From Rhodanobacter sp. AS-Z3 (lineage in GTDB: Bacteria; Pseudomonadota; Gammaproteobacteria; Xanthomonadales; Rhodanobacteraceae), in the NCBI RefSeq assembly GCF_029224025.1, contig NZ_CP119392.1:519001-583000 (forward strand): a stretch of 64,000 nt of DNA, in the 5' to 3' direction. The stretch's first letter is position 1. Every line of letters begins with the position of its first letter. Below, piece by piece: positions 16,925 to 25,304 of this stretch. Made by a program: the position numbers and the translations under genes. Under the pieces are notes generated by a model, which did no database searches, was not told the DNA's origin, and worked only from the letters and a program-made list of their open reading frames with translations.

Positions 16925-16937
16925 CTGATGACGCTGA

Positions 16938-18623
16938 TCAGTCGGTTTCGCGATCGGCTGCTCGTTCCACCTTGCGATCGCGCCGCAGCGCGCTGATCAT
17001 GAGGTTTACTCCCAGCACCGCCGCTACCGCTAGAAAGATCACCGACAGGTAGGGCAGGCCGAGCCACCGGCCGCCATCGTCACTGCCTTTGACCAGCGCG
17101 GCACCCACCACCAGCGCGGCGATGATGATGCCGGTGGCCACACGGTTGGCAATTTTCTGCATGCTTTCCATCATGCGCGACTCTTCCAGTCCCTCGATGC
17201 GCACGCGCAGACGATTCTCGGCCAGGGTGCGCAGAATCGCCGCCATGTGCTGCGGCGTGTGTCGCGCCAGTTCCTGCATGTCCAGCCATTCGCTGGCCAG
17301 GTTCGCCGGCGACATCGAGTCCAGCGCCTGTTGCCGTAACACCTGTTGCAAATGTTCTTCGACCAGGCTGCGAACGTCGAGTTGCGGATCCAGCGCGTTG
17401 GTGACGGCTTCCAGATTAAGCAGGGTTTTCCCTAGAACGCTCAGTTCCGGCGGCGGACGCAGACCGCAGGCCGCACCGACCCGAGCCAACTCCAGCACCA
17501 GGCGTCCTTCGGAGAAGCCTCGCTTGGCACCCTGGAACCCCACATAGCTGGAGACCAGTTGGTCGAGTTGCCGACGGTAGGTGCCGTGCTGGAAATCCTC
17601 GAGTTGGGTGCCCATCGACTCACTAATCTCACCGACCTGATCCGCGTTGCCGCCGATTGCGCCCAACAGAAGTTTGAGCAGATGGCGACGGGTTCGCGGG
17701 GTTAGCCGCGCGACCATGCCCAGGTCAAACAAGGCCAGTCGCTGGTCATCCATCAGCAGCACGTTGCCCGGATGAGGGTCGGCGTGAACCAGACCGTGTA
17801 CGAACACCTGGTCCAGGTAAGCACGCATCAGCTCGGCCGCCTCGGCGCCCATCGGTTGCTCGATGCGCCGCAGCGACGGTATGTGGGTGACCTTGACCCC
17901 GCGCACGCGATCCATGGTGAGCACACGGGTGGTCGTGAAATCCTCCACCGGCTGCGGTACGAATAGTCGCGGATAGCACTTCAGGTTGGCGGCGAAGCGT
18001 CGCAGGTTGTCCGCTTCCAGCTCGAAATCGATTTCATTGGCAAGGCTGTGGCGCAGCTCGCTGACCCAATCGACAAAGCCATAGCGCCGGCCCATCTCAG
18101 TCATCTTCTCCGCGGCACCAGCGAGCTTGTCCAGAATCGCGAGGTCTTCGCGCAGCGTTTGCGCGATGCCCGGTCGCTGTACTTTTACCACCACCGCGCG
18201 ACCATCGCGCAGGGTCGCGGCGTGTACCTGAGCGATCGATCCGGCAGCCAGCGGTTCGTCATCGAAGTTGCTGAAAAGCGTGGCGATGCGTGCGCCCAGT
18301 TCCTGTTCCACCAGCGCGCGCACCTGCTCGACCGGCACCGGTACCACGTCGTCCTGCATGCGCTCCAGCGCGGACATGTAGGCTGGCGGGATCATGTCTG
18401 GACGCGTTGAAAGTGCCTGGCCGATCTTGATGAAGGTGGGGCCGAGCGCTTCGAGATCGTCCACGAATTGCTCCGGCCGGCCGGCCGGAACCTGACTGGC
18501 CTGCTCGGCCAATGTAGTTTCCTGCACATCCAGATCCAGCCCATCGAACAGGCCGGCCCGTCGGTAGCGCAGCAGGAACGCGCCGATCTGCGCGTAGCGT
18601 GAAAGGCTGGCGTGCTCACTCAT
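16938..18623 (-). CDS. ABC1/UbiB-family atypical kinase
   Basis: A 561-aa protein of the ABC1/AarF/UbiB family. It shows the KxGQ signature (FIKIGQALSTRPDMIP, near residue 85), the alanine-rich loop GSIAQVHAA, the Lys in VVKVQRPG, the catalytic-type HADPHPGNVLL near residue 282 and LFDLGMV near 300. Two C-terminal hydrophobic segments (about 490-540) anchor it in the membrane. UbiB itself is required for ubiquinone synthesis and sits with ubiE/ubiJ. No ubi genes are near here, so this is more likely a paralogue of unknown substrate. The start is ATG 18623. Confidence 0.85.
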   Translation of the reverse strand: MSEHASLSRYAQIGAFLLRYRRAGLFDGLDLDVQETTLAEQASQVPAGRPEQFVDDLEALGPTFIKIGQALSTRPDMIPPAYMSALERMQDDVVPVPVEQVRALVEQELGARIATLFSNFDDEPLAAGSIAQVHAATLRDGRAVVVKVQRPGIAQTLREDLAILDKLAGAAEKMTEMGRRYGFVDWVSELRHSLANEIDFELEADNLRRFAANLKCYPRLFVPQPVEDFTTTRVLTMDRVRGVKVTHIPSLRRIEQPMGAEAAELMRAYLDQVFVHGLVHADPHPGNVLLMDDQRLALFDLGMVARLTPRTRRHLLKLLLGAIGGNADQVGEISESMGTQLEDFQHGTYRRQLDQLVSSYVGFQGAKRGFSEGRLVLELARVGAACGLRPPPELSVLGKTLLNLEAVTNALDPQLDVRSLVEEHLQQVLRQQALDSMSPANLASEWLDMQELARHTPQHMAAILRTLAENRLRVRIEGLEESRMMESMQKIANRVATGIIIAALVVGAALVKGSDDGGRWLGLPYLSVIFLAVAAVLGVNLMISALRRDRKVERAADRETD

Positions 18624-18740
18624 GGTGCAAATCCCCCGTCCGGTTCAGTCCGGTTGTTCGTGGGGGAATCCTGCCGGTTGGTGCGGCAATACCGCGTCAA
18701 GACCGAAGCTTGAACGCGGTACTACCGGCCGGTGTGGCGA

Positions 18741-20798
18741 CTACCGACCGGCGGGAAGATATTTTCCGAACCATGCCAGCGCCCGTTGCAGCACATCGCG
18801 CTGGTGTGCCGGATCGACGAAGTGATGGCCTTCGTTCGGATACACCACCAGCGACGTCGGTACGCCCTCGGCACGCAGCGCATGCCACATCTCGAACGAT
18901 TGTGGTGCCGGACATTCGGCGTCGCGGTCACCGACCACGATCAGCATCGGGGTCTTCACCTGTTTGATGAAGGTGATCGCCGAGCTCTTCGCGTAGACCG
19001 CTGGATCGTCATACACGGTGGCGCCGAAGAACGGCGGCATCCACTGGTCGATCAGGTTCTGGCCGTAATAACTCTGCCAGTTGGAGATGCCGGCACCGGC
19101 CACCACGGCGCTGAAGCGCTGGGTCTGGGTCGGCGCGAACATGCTCATGAAGCCGCCGTAGCTCCAGCCGGTAAGGCCAAGCCGCTTGTCGTCCACCGGC
19201 ACTTTCTTTTCCACCGCATCGACGCCAGCCAGCACGTCGCGCAAGTCGCCGTAGCCGAAGTCCTTGCGGTTGGCCTGCACGTACTTCTCGCCCTGGCCGA
19301 AGCTGCCACGCGGATTGGGCTGGAACACGAAATAGCCCAGCGCGGACAACGGCGCCGCGCCGTAGCCCACGCCGGGCCAGCGCGGAATCACCGCACTCGA
19401 CGGACCGCCGTGGACAACCACCACCATCGGGTAGGTTTTCTTCGCATCGTAGTTGGCCGGATACAACAGCCAACCCTGCACGTGGAAGCCTTCGTTGTTC
19501 CACTCGACCGATTCGGCCTTGCCCCAGCTCGGCTTCAGCGCGGCGTTGAAGGAAGTCACCGCGGGTGGCGGCGTGTTGCCCAGCGCGCCGCCATGCACCT
19601 CGGCAGCACTGGCGTACGAGCTTTGCAGGAACGCGATGTGCTTGCGGTCGGCCGACAACGACATCGCCATCGACGCACTGCCGTCGCTGACGCTGGCCGG
19701 CACGGTGAAGTGCACGCGCTGCTGTTGCGCGCGCGTGGCAGAAACGGCGTAGTCGGCGAGCTGGCTCTGGCCGTTGCTGACTTGTGCGACCAGCATCGAC
19801 TGCGTGCCGGTCCAGCGCAGCCACGATGGCGTGACGCGGATATCCGGGGTGAGGTTGACCAGCGAACCACCGTTGGCCGGCACCGCATAGATGTCGCCAC
19901 CGGTGGCGCCCTGATCGCTCATCAGGCCGCCGATAAAGGCGATCCGTGAACTGTCAGGTGACCAGCGCGGCAGCGCGATCTGCAATCCATGCAGGGAACC
20001 GCTGCTGCTGTCCGAAGCATCGACCAGCACCTTCGCGGCAGCATCGGGCTGCGCACTCTGCATATAGAGCTTGGCGATCCACCAGTTGTTGTCGCCCGGC
20101 GGCTGCGCCGCGGTATAGGCGATCCGCGAACCATCCGGCGACCAATCGAACTCGTAGGCATACAGGTTGGCGGGGGTGAGTTCGCGCAGTGCGCCGCTGG
20201 CCACGTCGAGACTGGCCACGCGTTGCACTTCCACGCCCGTCACCCCGATTTCGCCAACCGATGGCTTCGCCGCGGCCGTGGCGCTGGCCCGTCGGGTCGC
20301 ACCCGGCACATAGAGGAAACCCAGTGACTTGCCGTCATCGGTCCACTGCAAGGAACGTACATAGCCGGACAGTTCGGCCAGCCGTTTGGGCGCCGAGGTG
20401 CTGCTGCCGTCGCTGAGATAGACGGCGTTCTGCATGGCCTTGGTGCTGGTGAGATCGACCTTGCAGTTGGCAATGAAGGCAAGCTGGCGCGAATCGGGCG
20501 ACCAGGCGATGCCGGATTCGGCACAGCTACCCGGTGTACCGATCGCACCGATCGGATGTGCATGACGGCCGTCGGCGTCGGCTACTTCGATCGCCGGCTT
20601 GCCGCTGCGTTCGATCACCCACGCCAGCTGCTTGCCGTCCGGCGACAGTGCCACCGCCTCGATCGACTGCGCCTTGCCCAGTTCAGTCAGTACTTGTTCG
20701 ATGCGCGGGTCGATTGTGGGCGAATCGGCTTGCGCGCTGGGCGCCAGCGCAAGGCCAAGCACCAGAATGGGGGCGGACAAGGTTATGCGTTTCAGCAT
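18741..20798 (-). CDS. S9-family (prolyl oligopeptidase-like) exported peptidase
   Basis: A 685-aa enzyme with an N-terminal signal peptide (MLKRITLSAP to SAQADS), a TolB-like beta-propeller with repeated WSPDSRQLAF/WSPDGSRIAY motifs, and a C-terminal alpha/beta-hydrolase domain. The nucleophile Ser546 lies in GWSYGG; acid and base candidates are in VVGDRDAE and NEGHHF. The ATG at 20798 has GGAAG 6 nt upstream. The family cleaves short peptides or acyl-amino acids, and the exported location suggests use of periplasmic peptides. It stands alone between the UbiB-like gene and the patatin-fbp pair. Confidence 0.93.
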   Translation of the reverse strand: MLKRITLSAPILVLGLALAPSAQADSPTIDPRIEQVLTELGKAQSIEAVALSPDGKQLAWVIERSGKPAIEVADADGRHAHPIGAIGTPGSCAESGIAWSPDSRQLAFIANCKVDLTSTKAMQNAVYLSDGSSTSAPKRLAELSGYVRSLQWTDDGKSLGFLYVPGATRRASATAAAKPSVGEIGVTGVEVQRVASLDVASGALRELTPANLYAYEFDWSPDGSRIAYTAAQPPGDNNWWIAKLYMQSAQPDAAAKVLVDASDSSSGSLHGLQIALPRWSPDSSRIAFIGGLMSDQGATGGDIYAVPANGGSLVNLTPDIRVTPSWLRWTGTQSMLVAQVSNGQSQLADYAVSATRAQQQRVHFTVPASVSDGSASMAMSLSADRKHIAFLQSSYASAAEVHGGALGNTPPPAVTSFNAALKPSWGKAESVEWNNEGFHVQGWLLYPANYDAKKTYPMVVVVHGGPSSAVIPRWPGVGYGAAPLSALGYFVFQPNPRGSFGQGEKYVQANRKDFGYGDLRDVLAGVDAVEKKVPVDDKRLGLTGWSYGGFMSMFAPTQTQRFSAVVAGAGISNWQSYYGQNLIDQWMPPFFGATVYDDPAVYAKSSAITFIKQVKTPMLIVVGDRDAECPAPQSFEMWHALRAEGVPTSLVVYPNEGHHFVDPAHQRDVLQRALAWFGKYLPAGR

Positions 20799-20881
20799 GG
20801 CAGGCTTCCGGCGGGGGAAATCCTCACGCTACAAGCCTGTTGTCTCCGCTGCCAAGTGCTCAATGTCACGACTGCGCCGAA

Positions 20882-21820
20882 TCATGGCGTGACGGTGTTC
20901 GCCTGCCGTGCTGCGGCCAGCGCCGCAAGTTTGCTGCGGATAAGCGGAATCGCTGCCAGCGTGGCCTGCTCGCCCGCCATGATGGCCTGGTTCTTCTGCT
21001 CGAAATCGGTGGCGCCGATGCCGCGCAAGTCGGGTCGGATCACCACGTCGGCGCGCGCACTTTCTTGCGCCGCCAGCTGCCGGCCCATGATGTCGATCGA
21101 CTGCCCGACAATGCCCATCATGTCTTGCGGGTTGGTTCCGTTCGGTGCCGCGGAGATGTCCACGGCGATCACGAAATCGGCGCCGAGCTGGCGCGCCGCG
21201 TCCACCGGAATCGGGCTGACCACGCCGCCATCGACATAGTGCTTGCCGTGAATTTCCACCGGCTCGAACACACCGGGAATGCTCGACGACGCGCGCACCG
21301 CGCGACCGGTGTTGCCCCGCATGAAGACCGTGCGCTTGCCCGTTTCGAGTTCGGTGGATACCGCGGCGAACGGTATCTTCAATTGTTCAATCGGCTGCTT
21401 GTGCACCATCGCGTTGACGTAATCCTGCAAGGCCTGGCCCTGCACCAGCCCGCCGGAGAACAGGCGCACGTCGCGGATCTTCGCCTCGTCCAGGCCAACC
21501 GCCGTCTGCTGCAACGCGAACGCATCCATGCCGCTGGCGTACAAGGCACCGACCACGCTGCCGGCGCTGGTGCCAGCCACCACATCCGGGTGGATGCCGC
21601 TGGCTTCCAGCATCTTGATCACGCCGATGTGCGCGAAGCCTTTCGCCGCACCGCCGCCGAGGGCGAGGCCGATCTTGAGCTTCACCGGTGCCGCTGGCGG
21701 CGGCGCGACGGGCACAGGGTTGCTGACATGGAAACAGCCACTCAACACGAGTGTGGCGAGCAGCGGCAGCAGGCGACGAAGAGACATGCGTATGGGCATC
21801 GGGATGGCAGGCAGTGGCAT
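20882..21820 (-). CDS. Patatin-like phospholipase, predicted lipoprotein
   Basis: A 312-aa protein with a lipobox LVLSGC near residue 29 and a patatin domain: oxyanion loop GLALGGGAAKGFAH, nucleophile elbow GTSAGS and the catalytic Asp in VDGGV. It belongs to the RssA/YchK type. Three in-frame ATGs compete (21820, 21799, 21787). The first overlaps the fbp stop as TGATG, suggesting translational coupling; the last gives the most typical lipoprotein signal peptide. A periplasmic or membrane-attached lipid acyl hydrolase is likely. The pairing with fbp has no evident metabolic logic. Confidence 0.88.
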   Translation of the reverse strand: MPLPAIPMPIRMSLRRLLPLLATLVLSGCFHVSNPVPVAPPPAAPVKLKIGLALGGGAAKGFAHIGVIKMLEASGIHPDVVAGTSAGSVVGALYASGMDAFALQQTAVGLDEAKIRDVRLFSGGLVQGQALQDYVNAMVHKQPIEQLKIPFAAVSTELETGKRTVFMRGNTGRAVRASSSIPGVFEPVEIHGKHYVDGGVVSPIPVDAARQLGADFVIAVDISAAPNGTNPQDMMGIVGQSIDIMGRQLAAQESARADVVIRPDLRGIGATDFEQKNQAIMAGEQATLAAIPLIRSKLAALAAARQANTVTP

Positions 21821-22836
21821 CAGCCCTGCGCGGCGTCCGCTTCCAGGTGATAGCGCGTGGCCAGTTCCACCTCGTGCTTGGAGCCGAGGAACACCGGCAC
21901 GCGCTGATGCAGGCCGGTCGGCTGGACGTCCATGATCCGCTGGCGACCGGTGGTCGCCACGCCGCCGGCCTGCTCGATGATGAAGGCCATCGGGTTGGCC
22001 TCGTACATGATGCGCAGCTTGCCGCCCTGTTCGGCGATCTTCGCGTCAAGCGGGTAATAGAACACGCCGCCGCGAGTCACGATGCGGTGCACGTCGGCGA
22101 CCATCGAGGCCACCCAGCGCATGTTGAAATCCTTGCCGCGCGGGCCGCTCTTGCCGGCCAGCAGTTCGCCGATATAGCGCTGCATTGGTGCCTGCCAGTG
22201 GCGCTGATTCGACATATTGATGGCGAATTCGCTGGCCTGTTCCGGAATGCGGATGGCGCGCCGGCTCAGCACGAAGCTGCCCACTTCACGATCCAGCGTG
22301 AACTCGTGGGTACCGTGGCCGAAGGTCAATACCAGCACGGTGGCTGGGCCATACACCACGTAACCGGCGGCAAGCTGGGTGGTGCCCGGCTGCAGGAAGT
22401 GCTCCGCCTTGGGTTCGGTCACGCCGTCGGGGCAACGCAGCACCGAGAAGATCGTGCCGACCGAAATGTTCACGTCGATGTTGGACGAGCCGTCCAGCGG
22501 ATCGAACAGCAGCAGATGCTGGCCCTTGGGGTAGCCGTCCGGAATCTGCTGCGGATGCTCCATCTCCTCCGACGCGCAGGCGGCGAGATGGCCGCCCCAG
22601 GCATTGGCCTCCAGCAGGATCTCGTTGGAGATCACGTCCAGCTTCTTCTGTGCCTCGCCCTGGATGTTGCCGGTACCGGCTTCGCCCAGCACACCGCCAA
22701 GCGCGCCCTTGCCGGTGGCTACCGCAATGCGCTTGCAAGCGCGCGCGACCACTTCGATCAGCAACGAAAGTTCGGCGTTGATATGTCCGGCGCGACGTTC
22801 CTCGATCAGGAACTGGATCAGCGAGATGGGCTTCAT
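21820..22836 (-). CDS. fbp: Class I fructose-1,6-bisphosphatase
   Basis: Gluconeogenic enzyme, 338 aa, typical of class I FBPases. It removes the 1-phosphate from fructose 1,6-bisphosphate using Mg2+. The metal and substrate signature is [20 protein letters not shown] near residue 118, with GGVFYYP and the acidic EQAGG region further on. The ATG at 22836 gives the usual N-terminus ([13 protein letters not shown]); the longer upstream frame is not homologous-looking. Growth on acetate, suggested by the acetate module, would need this step. It is coupled to the patatin gene by a one-base stop/start overlap. Confidence 0.96.
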   Translation of the reverse strand: MKPISLIQFLIEERRAGHINAELSLLIEVVARACKRIAVATGKGALGGVLGEAGTGNIQGEAQKKLDVISNEILLEANAWGGHLAACASEEMEHPQQIPDGYPKGQHLLLFDPLDGSSNIDVNISVGTIFSVLRCPDGVTEPKAEHFLQPGTTQLAAGYVVYGPATVLVLTFGHGTHEFTLDREVGSFVLSRRAIRIPEQASEFAINMSNQRHWQAPMQRYIGELLAGKSGPRGKDFNMRWVASMVADVHRIVTRGGVFYYPLDAKIAEQGGKLRIMYEANPMAFIIEQAGGVATTGRQRIMDVQPTGLHQRVPVFLGSKHEVELATRYHLEADAAQG

Positions 22837-22999
22837 GTCGGGTCCACGGCAAAGAGAACGTGTATTGTCCCGGCTCCGGCTGAACAGTGCCAGCCTGAAG
22901 CGGTTCGCGGGTCGTTCTGTCATCTTTTTGCCATGCTGCTGACAGCACGCTGGCAGCAGGCCACCGCCAAGCTGTACCTCCAAGGTGGAGGAAGAACAC

Positions 23000-23608
23000 A
23001 TGCGCAACACGGTTTATTTCCTGGTATTCGAGGGTTTCGCGGATTGGCAGGCGGCGCTGGCCTTGTGCGAGATCCGTCGGCCCGGCGACTGGCAGGTGCG
23101 AACGGTGGGCTTTGCCGCGGCACCGGTCACCTCGATGGGCGGGCTGCGCGTTCAGCCCGATATGACGCTGGACCAGCTCGATGCCGCTGGCGCCGCCATG
23201 CTGATCGTTCCCGGCGGCCATTTATGGCAACGCGGCGACGGTGCGCCGGCGGTGGCGGCGATACGTCGGCTGCATGCGGCCGGCGCCGTGATCGCCGGTA
23301 TCGACAGCGGCGTGCTGGTGCTGGCACGTGCCGGCTTGCTCGATGAGCGCCGTCACACCGGCAACTGGCCCGGCCAGATCAGCGCGCAGGTGCCCGCGTA
23401 TACCGGCGCGCCGCACTACGACAGCGAGGTGCTGGCGATCAGCGACGGCGGCGTGATCAGCGCCAGTCATCTGGGCAGTGTGGAGTTTGCCCGCGAAGTG
23501 ATCCAGACGCTCGATCTGTACAGCCCGAGCGACCGCGAACACTGGTTTGGCCTGTTCAAGCACGCGCAGTTGCCGCCATGGTGCGTCGGCGAAGCGATGG
23601 CTGCATGA
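23000..23608 (+). CDS. DJ-1/PfpI-family protein lacking the catalytic Cys
   Basis: A 202-aa single-domain protein of the DJ-1/PfpI (type 1 glutamine amidotransferase-like) fold: MLIVPGG near residue 67, then the nucleophile-elbow region [19 protein letters not shown] near 100. Family members have Cys at the elbow (usually ICxG); here Asp102-Ser103 occupy the place, so hydrolase or glyoxalase chemistry through Cys is not expected. The ATG at 23000 has GGAGG 8 nt upstream; an in-frame GTG at 22985 overlaps that site. It heads a tight unit with a 64-aa protein and a GST. It could be a binding protein or a divergent enzyme. Confidence 0.85.
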   Translation: MRNTVYFLVFEGFADWQAALALCEIRRPGDWQVRTVGFAAAPVTSMGGLRVQPDMTLDQLDAAGAAMLIVPGGHLWQRGDGAPAVAAIRRLHAAGAVIAGIDSGVLVLARAGLLDERRHTGNWPGQISAQVPAYTGAPHYDSEVLAISDGGVISASHLGSVEFAREVIQTLDLYSPSDREHWFGLFKHAQLPPWCVGEAMAA

Positions 23609-23618
23609 GGAAATCTTC

Positions 23619-23813
23619 ATGAACAAGCTGCTGCACCGCACGCTGATGGCTTATCGTCCGCTGTACCTGCATGCACTGTTGATGGACGGGCAATACCGTT
23701 TGCTCACAACCTCAGCGCCAGCCACGACGGATACCAGCGATACCCCGCAAACGCGCCAGCGCAGCTTGCTGGCTGCACTGACCCAGATCGTCTTCCCGCC
23801 CCGGAGCAAGTGA
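23619..23813 (+). CDS. 64-residue hypothetical protein
   Basis: A small basic protein starting at ATG 23619, 10 bp after the DJ-1-like gene, with AGGA upstream. Its stop overlaps the GST start as TGATG, which indicates a real translated gene in an operon. It has an amphipathic, Leu/Tyr-rich N-terminal half (LMAYRPLYLHALLMDGQY), a Ser/Thr-rich middle and a basic end (FPPRSK). It has no clear signal peptide. The family is not recognised. Confidence 0.6.
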   Translation: MNKLLHRTLMAYRPLYLHALLMDGQYRLLTTSAPATTDTSDTPQTRQRSLLAALTQIVFPPRSK

Positions 23814-24442
23814 TGACCCGACCGCATGTCAGCTTCTTTCATTCGCCGCAAACCCGTTCCGCAGGCACCCGTGCCCTGCTCGAAGAACTGGCGGCCGATT
23901 ACGAGTTGCACCTGCTCGACCTGAAAGCGGGGCAGCAGCGTCAGCCCGAGTACCTGGCGATCAACCCGATGGGCAAGGTGCCGGCGATCCTCCACGGCGA
24001 TGCGCTGATCACCGAACAGCCGGCGGTCTTTATCTATCTCGCTGACCTGTATCCCGAGGCCGGTCTGGCGCCGCCGATCGGCGACCCGTTGCGTGGGCCC
24101 TATCTGCGCTGGCTGGTTTTCTACGGCTCGAGCTTCGAGCCGGCGGTGGTCGACAAGTCGATGCAACGCGAGGCGTCCTCGCTGGCCCTGTCGCCCTACG
24201 GTGATTTCGACACCATGCTCAAGACCCTGGTCGACCAGCTGGAACGCGGACCCTACCTGCTCGGTGAGCGCTTCAGCGCGGCCGATGTGCTGTGGGGCAC
24301 GGCATTGAACTGGACCACGATGTTCAAGCTGGTACCGGAATTGCCGGTGATCCGTGCGTATATCGACCGCGTGCTGGCGCGACCGGCGATGCAGCGCGCG
24401 GCGGCGCTGGATATTGCGCTGGTGGCAGCGCAGGGCGCCTGA
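23813..24442 (+). CDS. Glutathione S-transferase family protein
   Basis: A 209-aa cytosolic GST. The N-terminal thioredoxin-like domain has HSPQTRSAGTRALLEEL near residue 9, NPMGKVPAIL (cis-Pro) and the glutathione-binding ITEQPAVFIYLAD. The all-alpha C-terminal domain includes LGERFSAADVLWGTAL. ATG 23813 overlaps the upstream stop and has GGAG 6 nt away. Substrate unknown. It forms the last gene of the DJ-1-like/64-aa/GST unit, so electrophile or carbonyl detoxification is a plausible joint role. Confidence 0.93.
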   Translation: MTRPHVSFFHSPQTRSAGTRALLEELAADYELHLLDLKAGQQRQPEYLAINPMGKVPAILHGDALITEQPAVFIYLADLYPEAGLAPPIGDPLRGPYLRWLVFYGSSFEPAVVDKSMQREASSLALSPYGDFDTMLKTLVDQLERGPYLLGERFSAADVLWGTALNWTTMFKLVPELPVIRAYIDRVLARPAMQRAAALDIALVAAQGA

Positions 24443-24502
24443 TGCGATGTGCCGTGACGTTCGACGCTGGTCGTCATCGCGCTTCCCGGCGATGATGCGC
24501 GG

Positions 24503-25207
24503 ATGCGTCGAGCGGACCGGCTTTTCCTCATCATCCATGCCTTGCGCGGTCGACGTACCGCGCTGCAGGCGCGTTCGCTGGCGCAGACCCTCGGCGTTTC
24601 GTTGCGTACGGTTTATCGCGATGTCGCCGACCTGCAGTTGTCTGGTGTGCCGATCGAGGGTGAGGCCGGCGTCGGCTACGTGCTGCGCAAGGGCTCGGAT
24701 ATCCCGCCGCTGATGTTCAACGCCAGCGAACTGGAGGCTTTGGTGGTCGGCACGCGCTTCGTACGCGCGTTTGCCGGCACCCGACTGGCGGATAGCGCTC
24801 AGACAGCGCTGATGAAGATCGAGGCGGTGCTGCCGCCAGAGTTGCGCGAGCGCGCCAGCCGCACGCGGATTTTCGCGCCGGTCTGGCGCGACCAGTATCG
24901 CGATGACTTTGCCGCCCTGCTCGATCAACTGCACGCGGCGATCATCGGCAATCAGGTGCTGCGCATGGACTACCGTGACGAAGGCGGCAATGCCAGCACG
25001 CGTGAGGTCGAGCCACTGTGCCTGTCGTTCTGGGGTGGCAAGTGGACGCTCGGCGCGTGGTGCCGGATGCGACAGGACTTCCGCAACTTCCGGCCCGACC
25101 GGATTGCGACCACCGCCGCGAGCGGCGAGGTCTTTGTCGAATCGGAGCAGCGCAATCTGGCGGCGTATTTGCGCGCTGTGGGTGTCGGTGATCTCGCCAT
25201 CAGCTGA
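24503..25207 (+). CDS. YafY-type HTH/WYL-domain transcriptional regulator
   Basis: A 234-aa regulator: an N-terminal winged helix of the HTH_11 type (RRADRLFLIIHALRGRR and VSLRTVYRDVADL, residues 1-60) followed by a WYL domain that includes LRMDYRDEGG, FWGGKWTLGAW and FRNFRPDRI. WYL domains bind small ligands or nucleic acid and tune the attached DNA-binding domain. It follows the GST by 60 bp in the same direction and probably regulates that unit, as YafY-type regulators next to GST or glyoxalase genes commonly do; this is inference. Confidence 0.9.
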   Translation: MRRADRLFLIIHALRGRRTALQARSLAQTLGVSLRTVYRDVADLQLSGVPIEGEAGVGYVLRKGSDIPPLMFNASELEALVVGTRFVRAFAGTRLADSAQTALMKIEAVLPPELRERASRTRIFAPVWRDQYRDDFAALLDQLHAAIIGNQVLRMDYRDEGGNASTREVEPLCLSFWGGKWTLGAWCRMRQDFRNFRPDRIATTAASGEVFVESEQRNLAAYLRAVGVGDLAIS

Positions 25208-25304
25208 GTGGCAACGTTGCCATGTGGTCGCCGGCCAGCGAGGATAGGCGCCTGAATCACATTTCGTGATGAACACTGCTGCTATCCCGCTACAAGGAAC
25301 CCGT

